From contig CAJULQ010000016.1 in the NCBI GenBank assembly GCA_910587595.1, positions 1 through 6,388 on the forward strand: a stretch of DNA of 6,388 nt, written 5' to 3'. The notes under the pieces are model-generated. The model was not told the origin of the DNA. It worked only from the letters and a program-made list of their open reading frames with translations, and searched no databases. The translations under genes were made by a program, and so were the position numbers. Positions 1 to 5,749 of this stretch are shown here, one piece after another. Origin of the DNA: an uncultured Christensenellaceae bacterium (GTDB lineage: Bacteria > Bacillota > Clostridia > Christensenellales > Pumilibacteraceae). Positions within the stretch are counted from its first letter, which is position 1. Each line of letters starts with the position of its first letter.

Positions 1-86
1 CTCTTCTTTCCATATTGATTTCTCTTCTTCTTCTATGCTGTTGTCAATGTGCAAACTACGTTTACCTTACTGCCGCAACGGGCAAT

Positions 87-130
87 AAAAAAAGCATAAA
101 TCGATACGTTTTCTCCGATATCTATTATGC
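87..130 (-). terminator. Intrinsic terminator of the candidate small RNA
   Basis: Read on the minus strand, GCATAA (130-125) pairs with TTATGC (99-94), and GATA (122-119 side) pairs with TATC (106-103 side). There is a small internal loop and an apical loop rich in G and A. The stem is followed directly by seven T residues (93-87). The position, about 75-110 nt after a strong promoter, suggests it ends or attenuates that transcript. Confidence 0.7.
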
Positions 131-200
131 CCAGCGGTATTGCGTAACAATACATGGTCGGCGACCGACGCCTCAATAAACGGCTATCAAACGCGATAGC
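87..200 (-). ncRNA. Candidate structured small RNA or riboregulatory leader, about 114 nt
   Basis: No known RNA family is recognised; the call rests on architecture. A strong leftward promoter predicts a transcript starting near 200-202, and an intrinsic terminator ends it near 87. Between them lie consecutive hairpins read on the minus strand. Hairpin 1 is GCTATC/GATAGC (200-183, 6-nt loop). Hairpin 2 is GTCGG/CCGAC (169-157, 3-nt loop). Hairpin 3 is GTATTG/CAATAC (153-137, 5-nt loop). Hairpin 4 is the terminator stem (130-94). Almost every base is in or next to a stem, and no ORF with a ribosome-binding site fits inside. It could be a free sRNA, or a terminator-controlled leader of a gene further left; an ATG with a weak purine-rich upstream tract lies at 13-11. 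It starts only about 55 nt after the metH stop codon, so its terminator may also catch readthrough from the met operon. Confidence 0.55.
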
Positions 201-206
201 TTGTTT

Positions 207-235
207 ATAATACCATATACGCAAAACAATGTCAA
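207..235 (-). promoter_or_regulatory. Strong sigma-A-type promoter directed leftward
   Basis: On the minus strand the -35 box is TTGACA (235-230) and the -10 box is TATTAT (212-207), separated by exactly 17 bp. A TGG triplet precedes the -10, giving an extended -10 element. The predicted start is near 200-202, at the foot of the first hairpin of the candidate RNA. The promoter lies just beyond the metH stop codon and reads the same way as the met operon, so it adds a new transcript after the operon. Confidence 0.8.
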
Positions 236-245
236 GAGTTTTTTG

Positions 246-263
246 AAAAGTTTTTTAACTTTT
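246..263. repeat. AT-rich inverted repeat over the metH stop codon
   Basis: AAAAGTT (246-252) and AACTTTT (257-263) form a perfect 7-bp inverted repeat with a 4-nt loop, and the metH stop codon (257-255) lies inside it. It lacks GC pairs and is not followed by a T-run on the minus strand, so it is at most a weak terminator for the met operon. On the plus strand it does run into T residues. Confidence 0.4.
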
Positions 264-2618
264 TTTCGAAAAATTTTGCTGTTGGGTAAGCCGTTCGAGC
301 GTATTGACAAATTCGAGCGCATCGCGCGTGTATATATCGGCGCCGATCTCGCGGGCGATCTCGGCGTTGAGCACCGCGCCGCCCACAAAAACGGGGCACG
401 CGCAATTTGCCTCGCGCAGCGCTTGTATGGTTTCTTGCATGCTCTTTACCGTAGTGGTCATGAGCGCGGAAAGTCCCACCGCGAGCGGCGCATGCTGCCG
501 ATAGGCGGCCGTCACCGTTGCCGCGGGGGTGTCTTTTCCAAGGTCGATCACGCTGTAGCCGTACGATTCGAGCACCACTTTCACGATGTTTTTGCCGATG
601 TCGTGCACATCGCCCTTTACCGTGCACAGCACCACTTTGCCCTTGCTTGCCGCGCCCTTGGGTAGCCGTTCGCCCACGATGGCAAAAGCGATCTTGGCCG
701 CCTCGGCCGCGGCCACCAATTGCGGCAAATACAGCGTGCCGTTATCGTATTGGCGCCCCACTTCGGTAAGCGCGCGAATGAGCACGTCGTTTACCACCGC
801 CAGCGGTTCGCGCGTCTGCAATTCCCCTTCGCACAGCGTCGCCGCTTGATTTTTCAAACCTTTGCACACGCAGTCGTACAATGTATCGGCCTTTTCTTTT
901 TCGGCGGGACGCGCCGACACGGCGGCCGTCGCGGGTGCGGACGCAACGTCCTTATAAGCGGCAATATAATTTCGGGCGTTTTCGTCGGCGGCGTTGAGCA
1001 CGGCGAACGCGCGAACGGCACCCGTCATTTCGCCGTCCAACGGGTTGAGTATGGGCATATTCAATCCGCACGTCATGGCCATGGTCAAAAAAGTTTTGTT
1101 GAGCAACGGACGGTTAGGCAACCCGAACGAAACATTGGAAACGCCCAACGCCGTCTTTACGCCCAGCTTGCGCACGGCGCGCAACGCCTCCGTGGTTTGC
1201 CACACCGCTTTCTGCTCGGCGGATGCGGTGAGCACCAACGTGTCGATCATCACTTTATGGCGCGGGATACCGAACTTTTGCGCCGTAGCGATAATGCGCT
1301 CGGCGATCTCGCACCGCGCCGCCGCCGTGGGCGGCACGCCGTTTTCGTCCATGGTAAGCCCCAGCACCACCGCGCCGTAGCGAGCGGCAATAGGAAAAAT
1401 GTGCGCCATGGTTTGGCTGTCGCCGTTCACGCTGTTGATAAGCGGCACACCGCAATAGTAACGGCACCCCTGCTCGATGGCTACGGGATCGGACGAATCG
1501 ATCTGCAACGGCAGATCGGTATATTCTTGCACGCGGCATACCGCTTGTTGCATGACTTCGGGTTCGTTGAGTTGGGGCAAGCCCACGTTAAGGTCGAGGA
1601 TATCCGCGCCCGCCTCTTGCTGACGGACAGCCTCGTCGATAAGATAATCGTAGTTGCCAGACAGCAACGCCTCTTTGAGCTTTGGTTTGCCCGTGGGGTT
1701 CAATCGCTCGCCGCAGATCGTTACGCCCTCTATTTCCGTTAGGCGCGTGCCCGAACACACCGCGGTGACTTCCCGCACTTGGCGCGGACGCACGGGCATG
1801 CCGCGGTATTTTTGCGCGATACGTTCGATAAACGCCGGCGTGGTACCGCAGCAGCCGCCCACCACGCTTGCGCCCGCCTCGATAAACTTTTGGGTGTATC
1901 GGTCAAACGTTTCTATATCCAATTCATACACCGCTTTGCCGTCCCGCAAAACGGGCAATCCGCGGTTGGGTTGCACCACGACGGGCACGGGAGAACACGC
2001 CGTAAGCCTGCAAACGACGTCGTAAAGCTCGCAAGGCCCCAACGAACAATTTACCCCAAGCGCGGCCACGCCCAGCCCCGCCAACGTGAGCGCGGCGATT
2101 TCGGGCGTGGTTCCCGTGAGCGTGCGCCCCTTTTCGTCGAACGTCATGGTGGCAATAACGGGCACATTCGAGTGTTCTTTCAGCGCCAAAACGCAAGCTT
2201 TCAATTCGTATAGATCGCTGAAAGTTTCGGCGATGTAACCGTCTACCGCATGCGCCGTTATTTCGGCCATGCGGGCATACGCGCGGTAGGCCTCGTCGAA
2301 CGAAAGCGTACCCATGGGCGCCATCATCGCACCCGTTGGCCCCACGTCGAAAAATACTTTTTTGCCGGCGGCGCGCGCATTCTCTATCGCTTTTTCCGCC
2401 ACACGCTCTATCTCGTACGCCCCGTGGTATTTAACGGGATTTAGTCCGAACGTGTTGGTGGTGACGATGTCGGCGCACGCATAGGAACGGTGGATGTCTT
2501 GCACTTGTTGCGCATGCGTTATGTTGAGATCTTCGGGAATGCCCGTAAGGCCGCGCCGTTCCAACTCACTGCCCAACCCGCCGTCCAATACGATCACTTT
2601 TTTGCCGAACTGTAGCAT
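255..2618 (-). CDS. metH: Cobalamin-dependent methionine synthase, lacking the C-terminal reactivation domain
   Basis: This 787-residue enzyme transfers the methyl group of 5-methyl-tetrahydrofolate through cobalamin to homocysteine, giving methionine in the cytoplasm. Domains in order: homocysteine-binding barrel (about 1-290) with the zinc ligands Cys191, Cys256 and Cys257 (NCSLGP and GGCCGTTP); pterin-binding barrel (about 298-555) with GERLNPTG (303-310), LDLNVG, DSSDP and GVSNVSFGLP; helical cap (about 575-655) with GTLYLPQL; cobalamin-binding domain (about 660-775) with DVHDIG (Asp670, His672, Gly675), GLSALMTTT and VGGA. It stops after the B12 domain. Full-length MetH of the E. coli type has a further reactivation domain, supplied here by the gene just upstream. 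The start at 2618 is chosen because it is preceded by a strong GGAAGG ribosome-binding site and the family begins near this point; a longer reading to 2831 would only repeat the upstream gene in another frame. The first 25 bases overlap the end of the reactivation gene. Confidence 0.96.
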   Translation of the reverse strand: MLQFGKKVIVLDGGLGSELERRGLTGIPEDLNITHAQQVQDIHRSYACADIVTTNTFGLNPVKYHGAYEIERVAEKAIENARAAGKKVFFDVGPTGAMMAPMGTLSFDEAYRAYARMAEITAHAVDGYIAETFSDLYELKACVLALKEHSNVPVIATMTFDEKGRTLTGTTPEIAALTLAGLGVAALGVNCSLGPCELYDVVCRLTACSPVPVVVQPNRGLPVLRDGKAVYELDIETFDRYTQKFIEAGASVVGGCCGTTPAFIERIAQKYRGMPVRPRQVREVTAVCSGTRLTEIEGVTICGERLNPTGKPKLKEALLSGNYDYLIDEAVRQQEAGADILDLNVGLPQLNEPEVMQQAVCRVQEYTDLPLQIDSSDPVAIEQGCRYYCGVPLINSVNGDSQTMAHIFPIAARYGAVVLGLTMDENGVPPTAAARCEIAERIIATAQKFGIPRHKVMIDTLVLTASAEQKAVWQTTEALRAVRKLGVKTALGVSNVSFGLPNRPLLNKTFLTMAMTCGLNMPILNPLDGEMTGAVRAFAVLNAADENARNYIAAYKDVASAPATAAVSARPAEKEKADTLYDCVCKGLKNQAATLCEGELQTREPLAVVNDVLIRALTEVGRQYDNGTLYLPQLVAAAEAAKIAFAIVGERLPKGAASKGKVVLCTVKGDVHDIGKNIVKVVLESYGYSVIDLGKDTPAATVTAAYRQHAPLAVGLSALMTTTVKSMQETIQALREANCACPVFVGGAVLNAEIAREIGADIYTRDALEFVNTLERLTQQQNFSKKS

Positions 2619-3220
2619 CTGTTTCCTTCCTTTCTGAAAACGCAATGCGGTTGCACGATGCAACCGTCGCACGATTTTTGCGCCGTTTTGCCCACGCCCA
2701 CAATGCCCGCCATGGATTTTTCGGGCAATATAAAACAAGAGGGCGAAAGCGTTACGCCTATTTTTTCCGGCCGCACCGCCGCAAACAATCGGGGCAGATC
2801 GGTCACGCTGCTGCCGCCGTATCCCGGACAAAAACGATAGGTGCGTTGCTCGCCGAACCGCTGTTCGTACGTATCGGACAAGTGCTCCAAATACGCGCTC
2901 GCCGCGGCGCTAAGCACCACCGCCCGTTCCATATCGGCGCGCGCATGCCGTTTGACGGCTTTGTCCACCTCGCCGCCCAATGTCATCACGCCCAAAACAA
3001 CGGCGCGGCACCCTTGCAAAAAGGAAACATACGGCTCCTTTTGCAAAAAGGAAAGCGGCTCGTCGTATATCTTGTGCAAGTAGCGAAAATGCCCTATCTC
3101 ATGCAACTCGTTTACCGCCGCGTCTATCAAATCATCGACGCGCGCATCGGCCGCCATGCCGTGAAAACCGAGATAGGAATATATTTGCGGGCGCCACTCA
3201 GAACAGTTCGCGGAACACAT
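2594..3220 (-). CDS. Stand-alone methionine synthase reactivation (activation-domain) protein
   Basis: A 208-residue protein resembling the AdoMet-binding activation domain of MetH, found as a separate protein in Thermotoga and many Clostridia. By family knowledge it reductively methylates cob(II)alamin that has fallen out of the MetH cycle, using AdoMet. Visible signatures: YLGFHG near the N-terminus (16-21); GCRAVVLGVMTLGGEVD (70-86), the conserved core strand-helix; RFCPGYGG (129-136), matching the R-x-x-P-G-Y AdoMet-binding motif; LPEKSMAGIVGVG (165-177); and a C-terminal Cys cluster C184-x2-C187-x5-C193 followed by Arg196. The ATG at 3220 lies inside the end of metF, and the ATG itself has no good Shine-Dalgarno, so translation is probably coupled to metF. 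The 3' end overlaps metH by 25 bases. A short in-frame duplication lies near residues 55-69. MetH-partner identity is inferred from the adjacent gene that lacks exactly this domain. Confidence 0.88.
   Translation of the reverse strand: MCSANCSEWRPQIYSYLGFHGMAADARVDDLIDAAVNELHEIGHFRYLHKIYDEPLSFLQKEPYVSFLQGCRAVVLGVMTLGGEVDKAVKRHARADMERAVVLSAAASAYLEHLSDTYEQRFGEQRTYRFCPGYGGSSVTDLPRLFAAVRPEKIGVTLSPSCFILPEKSMAGIVGVGKTAQKSCDGCIVQPHCVFRKEGNRCYSSAKK
3014..3054. repeat. 14-bp direct repeat, period 27 bp, within the reactivation gene
   Basis: TTGCAAAAAGGAAA occurs at 3014-3027 and again at 3041-3054, exactly 27 bp apart. On the coding strand this gives two copies of an EP-(Y)-(L/V)-SFLQ peptide (residues about 54-60 and 62-69). 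A GGCTC block recurs after each copy with a 3-nt offset, suggesting a slightly drifted tandem duplication. It keeps the reading frame. Confidence 0.6.
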
Positions 3221-4067
3221 GTTGCATTCGGCCGCAGATCTCGGCGGCGGTGTCGGCGTGGTTCATGATATACAAATGGATACCGGGCGCACCCATGGCG
3301 ATCAGATCGATGATCTGATACACCGCATAGTTGAGCCCGATCTCGCGCATCACGGCGGGACGCGACGAATATATTTCTATCATGTTGCGAAAAGCGATAG
3401 GTATGGTACTGCCGCACATGCTTTTGATCTTGGCTATGTTTTTGGCGCTTACGAGCGGCATGATACCCGGCAAGATGGGCACGGTCACGCCGATCTTGCG
3501 CGCCTCGGTCACCAAACGGTAGTAATACGTGTTGTCGTAAAAAAGCTGCGAGATAAGAAAAGACGCGCCCGCCTCTTGCTTTTTTTTGAGATTGGCCAGA
3601 TCGGCATATAACGTTTCGCATTCGGCGTGCCCTTCGGGATAGCAAGCACCGCCCATGCAAAACCCGTGTTTTCGAACGTGCGCGATCAGATCGGTGGCGT
3701 GCGGAAAGTGCTTGCCGTAGTCGGCCGCGTAGTCTTGCGGACGGTCGCCGCGCAAGCACAGCACGTTTTCCACGCCCAGATCGTGCAACTCGCTCGTCAA
3801 CGCATCGATATCTTGGGGCGTAGACGGGCCGCCCGTGATATGCGCCAACGGTTCAACCCCCAAACGCTTGATATACCCCGAAATGGCCGCCGTCCCGCGC
3901 GAAAGCGAGCCGCCCGCCCCATAGGTGACGCTGATAAAATCGGGACGCAATTCTTTCAGTTTGTCTATACTGCGAAAAAGCGCGTCCGTTTCGGCTTCGC
4001 TCTTTTTGGGCGGGAACACTTCGAAAGAAAGCGTCCGCTTATGCTGTAATATTTGATCGATACGCAT
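3198..4067 (-). CDS. metF: 5,10-methylenetetrahydrofolate reductase
   Basis: A 289-residue flavoprotein of the bacterial MetF family, a single FAD-binding TIM barrel. It reduces 5,10-methylene-THF to 5-methyl-THF, the methyl donor for the MetH encoded two genes downstream. Key residues can be seen: Glu16 in SFEVFPPK (catalytic acid, E. coli Glu28 equivalent), SVTYGAGGS (46-54), LRGDRP with Asp108 (flavin-tuning Asp120 equivalent), GGACYPEGH (139-147) and SQLFYD with Gln174 (folate-contacting Gln183 equivalent). The length is normal for the family. The ATG at 4067 is chosen over an in-frame upstream start at 4100 because the promoter -10 lies at 4097-4092, and a CGGAG ribosome-binding site sits 7 nt before 4067. 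It is the first gene of the operon, and its end overlaps the reactivation gene by 23 bases. No MetV-like or electron-bifurcating partner is visible, so the electron donor cannot be told. Confidence 0.96.
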   Translation of the reverse strand: MRIDQILQHKRTLSFEVFPPKKSEAETDALFRSIDKLKELRPDFISVTYGAGGSLSRGTAAISGYIKRLGVEPLAHITGGPSTPQDIDALTSELHDLGVENVLCLRGDRPQDYAADYGKHFPHATDLIAHVRKHGFCMGGACYPEGHAECETLYADLANLKKKQEAGASFLISQLFYDNTYYYRLVTEARKIGVTVPILPGIMPLVSAKNIAKIKSMCGSTIPIAFRNMIEIYSSRPAVMREIGLNYAVYQIIDLIAMGAPGIHLYIMNHADTAAEICGRMQHVFRELF

Positions 4068-4091
4068 GGCGCGGCTCCGTTTTTTAGATAT

Positions 4092-4120
4092 ATGATACAC
4101 CTTTTGCGCGCCCGTGTCAA
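4092..4120 (-). promoter_or_regulatory. Promoter of the metF operon
   Basis: On the minus strand a consensus TTGACA (4120-4115) and a -10 TATCAT (4097-4092) are 17 bp apart. Transcription should begin near 4085, leaving a leader of about 18 nt before the metF ATG, just enough for the CGGAG ribosome-binding site. That is far too short for a SAM, T-box or cobalamin riboswitch, so control must be at initiation, possibly by the divergently encoded Rrf2 protein. Confidence 0.8.
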
Positions 4121-4159
4121 TTTTGTTGCCGTCCGCGCGAAAAAAAATTGCCCATTTGC

Positions 4160-4188
4160 TTGTATTCCCGCCCGATGTGTGCTATGAT
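4160..4188 (+). promoter_or_regulatory. Promoter of the rrf2-mutY unit
   Basis: TTGTAT (4160-4165) and TATGAT (4183-4188) are separated by 17 bp, with TGC directly before the -10 (extended -10). The predicted start is about 7 nt downstream, near 4195, which is the A of the rrf2 ATG. The metF and rrf2 -35 boxes face away from each other across 39 bp containing an 8-A tract (4140-4147), where a regulator could touch both promoters. Confidence 0.68.
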
Positions 4189-4194
4189 AAACGC

Positions 4195-4614
4195 ATGAAA
4201 ATATCCACCAAAGGCCGCTACGCCTTGCGATTGATGCTCGATCTGGCCGAGCACCGCGGCGACGGTTTCATCGCCTTGAAAGACGTGGCCGAGCGGCAAA
4301 ACGTTTCCAAAAAATATCTCGAACAGATCGTGCCCCCTTTGCAAAAAGCGGACATGTTGCAATCCGGTCGCGGACTGCAAGGCGGCTATCGTTTGGCCAA
4401 AGACCCCGCGCAATACACCGTGGGCGAAATTTTGCGCCGCACCGAGGGCAGTCTTTCCACCGTGCGTTGTTTAGACGGCGATATAGACGAGTGCCCGCAC
4501 TCGCCCTCTTGCCTCACCTTGCCCATTTGGCAAGGATTGAACCGCGTGATCGACCAATACTTGGACGGCATCACCTTGCAAGACGTGCTCGACCGCACGT
4601 GCGACAAACTCTGA
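4195..4614 (+). CDS. Rrf2-family transcriptional regulator (IscR-like, three cysteines)
   Basis: A 139-residue cytoplasmic DNA-binding regulator. The N-terminus MKISTKGRYALRLMLDLA is the family hallmark and fixes the start at 4195. The winged helix follows: ALKDVAERQNVSKKYLEQIV (27-46) is the helix-turn-helix and GRGLQGGYRLAK (58-69) is the wing. Three cysteines, Cys92, Cys100 and Cys106, occupy the region where IscR-type members bind a [2Fe-2S] cluster, though the first spacing (seven residues between) differs from the E. coli IscR pattern. CymR, the cysteine regulator of Bacillus, lacks these cysteines. The gene is divergent from metF and precedes mutY, which encodes an Fe-S enzyme, so it may sense iron-sulphur status or sulphur amino-acid supply. 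Target genes cannot be read from the sequence. No Shine-Dalgarno precedes the ATG, which fits a leaderless message. Confidence 0.93.
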   Translation: MKISTKGRYALRLMLDLAEHRGDGFIALKDVAERQNVSKKYLEQIVPPLQKADMLQSGRGLQGGYRLAKDPAQYTVGEILRRTEGSLSTVRCLDGDIDECPHSPSCLTLPIWQGLNRVIDQYLDGITLQDVLDRTCDKL

Positions 4615-4695
4615 ACATAACATTACCTACACAGCGAGGACACACTCACGGACAAACGGGAAAAACAACAAAGCGCTACGGCGTTTATCAGGCAG

Positions 4696-4730
4696 AAAGA
4701 GAGCACGCTGGCGGCGTTGCCCTCTCTTTT
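4696..4730 (+). other. Terminator-like hairpin across the mutY start region
   Basis: AAAGAGAG (4696-4703) and CTCTCTTT (4722-4729) form a perfect 8-bp stem, and ACGC (4705-4708) with GCGT (4714-4717) forms an inner stem around a 5-nt loop. Four T residues end the structure, and a further TTG follows. The TTG at 4717 lies in the inner stem. It could be an attenuator between rrf2 and mutY, a translation-masking hairpin, or simply coding sequence that happens to fold. Confidence 0.45.
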
Positions 4731-5715
4731 GTTGCCTTGGTATGCCGCCAACAAACGTGACTTGCCATGGCGACACACGCGCGACGCCTACCGCATTTAC
4801 GTTTCGGAGATCATGCTGCAACAAACGCGGGTAGGCGCGGTGATCGGCTATTACAACCGCTTTTTGCAACAGTTCCCCACCGTGCAACACTTGGCCGAAA
4901 CCGACGACGACACGCTGTTGAAAATGTGGGAAGGTTTGGGCTATTATTCGCGGGCGCGCAATCTCAAAAAAGCGGCGCAAACCGTGTGCAAAGAGCACAA
5001 CGGCGTGTTTCCCACCGACTACAACGCATTGCGCACGCTGTCGGGCGCGGGCGCCTATACGGCGGGCGCCGTGGCCTCTATTGCCGGCGAACAGCGCGTG
5101 GCGGCGGTGGACGGCAACGTGTTGCGCATACTCGCGCGCGTGTTGGCCTATCCGCACCCCGCCGACGAAATATATAAAAACGTGTTGACCGACTTTTTGA
5201 CGAACGCGTACCCAATGCACGGTTGCGGCGACTTTACGCAAAGTTTTATGGATCTCGGCTCGGCCGTGTGCTTACCCGCCCAACCGCTTTGCAACGATTG
5301 CCCTTTACACCGAGTTTGCGAAGGCCATGCGCGCAATTTGCAAAACGAACTGCCCGTCCGCCCGCAAAAAGCGGCGCGCAAAGAAGAACAACGCACCGTT
5401 TTTGTTTTGCGGCGCGCCGACGCCATCGGCGTGCGCAAGCGCCCCGCTACGGGCATACTTGCCAACCTATGGGAATTGCCCAACGTGCTCGGTCGCTTAT
5501 CCGAACAAGAGGCCGTGCAACAAATTGAGACGCTCGGCGGACGCATCGAGGGCGCGTTTACCGTTCGCCACTGCAAACACGTGTTTACCCACGTAACGTG
5601 GCACATGACGGTTTACGACGTTTGCGTGCAAGGCGATTGCCCCGATCTGCTTTTCACCGATCCGAGCGACCCGCACGGCAAAGCGCTCCCCACCGCTTTC
5701 CGCATTTGCTTATAA
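4717..5715 (+). CDS. mutY: Adenine DNA glycosylase
   Basis: A 332-residue (from TTG 4717) base-excision repair glycosylase that removes adenine mispaired with 8-oxoguanine. Visible features: LPWR (16-19); Glu31 in SEIMLQQT, the catalytic acid; helix-hairpin-helix LSGAGAYTA (108-116); catalytic Asp132 in VDGNV; 4Fe-4S ligands Cys185-x6-Cys192-x2-Cys195-x5-Cys201; a C-terminal NUDIX-like 8-oxoG recognition domain (about 225-330) with LWELPNV, and HVFTHVTWH, the FSH-loop equivalent. The C-terminal domain separates it from endonuclease III. The start is doubtful. The frame is open back to 4621 but has no ATG or GTG. TTG 4717 is the only usual start, and its purine-rich upstream stretch (4696-4703) is 13 nt away. 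A better GAGGA (4636-4640) sits 7 nt before an ACG at 4648, which would add 23 residues. It lies about 100 nt after rrf2 with no clear promoter, so it is probably co-transcribed. Confidence 0.95.
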   Translation: MPSLLLPWYAANKRDLPWRHTRDAYRIYVSEIMLQQTRVGAVIGYYNRFLQQFPTVQHLAETDDDTLLKMWEGLGYYSRARNLKKAAQTVCKEHNGVFPTDYNALRTLSGAGAYTAGAVASIAGEQRVAAVDGNVLRILARVLAYPHPADEIYKNVLTDFLTNAYPMHGCGDFTQSFMDLGSAVCLPAQPLCNDCPLHRVCEGHARNLQNELPVRPQKAARKEEQRTVFVLRRADAIGVRKRPATGILANLWELPNVLGRLSEQEAVQQIETLGGRIEGAFTVRHCKHVFTHVTWHMTVYDVCVQGDCPDLLFTDPSDPHGKALPTAFRICL

Positions 5716-5718
5716 AAC

Positions 5719-5749
5719 AAAAACGCGACAGAAAACGTCGCGTTTTTTT
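5719..5749. terminator. Bidirectional intrinsic terminator between mutY and the small HTH gene
   Basis: An 11-bp perfect stem, AAAAACGCGAC (5719-5729) against GTCGCGTTTTT (5737-5747), encloses a 7-nt loop. It is followed by T residues on the plus strand (5743-5749) and, through the A-rich left flank, by a T-rich run on the minus strand. It begins 4 nt after the mutY stop and ends inside the stop codon of the converging HTH gene, so it serves both. Confidence 0.9.

Noticed and set aside
42..47. TTGACA on the minus strand as another promoter
   Set aside because: No -10-like hexamer lies 16-18 bp downstream; the region there is a GAA-rich tract.
33..224. Minus-strand ORF of 63 codons, or 40 codons from the ATG at 155
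   Set aside because: The long form starts upstream of the predicted transcription start and runs through the -10. The short form has no spaced ribosome-binding site and is crossed by hairpin 3 and the terminator. It is better explained by a structured RNA.
720..1742. Long plus-strand open frame opposite metH
   Set aside because: It is antisense to the well-supported pterin and cap regions of MetH, rich in His/Arg as expected of a shadow of GC-biased codons, and has no recognisable domain or ribosome-binding site.
2619..2831. N-terminal extension of metH by 71 codons
   Set aside because: The extension is out-of-frame reading of the reactivation gene; the strong GGAAGG site and family start both point to 2618.
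4068..4120. SAM, T-box or cobalamin riboswitch upstream of metF
   Set aside because: The predicted leader is about 18 nt; no conserved riboswitch core or terminator can fit between promoter and ATG.
4717..5715. Endonuclease III instead of MutY
   Set aside because: The protein has the MutY-type C-terminal NUDIX-like domain with an FTH loop, and is much longer than endonuclease III; the lysine typical of endonuclease III in the hairpin motif is replaced by Tyr114 (GAYTA).
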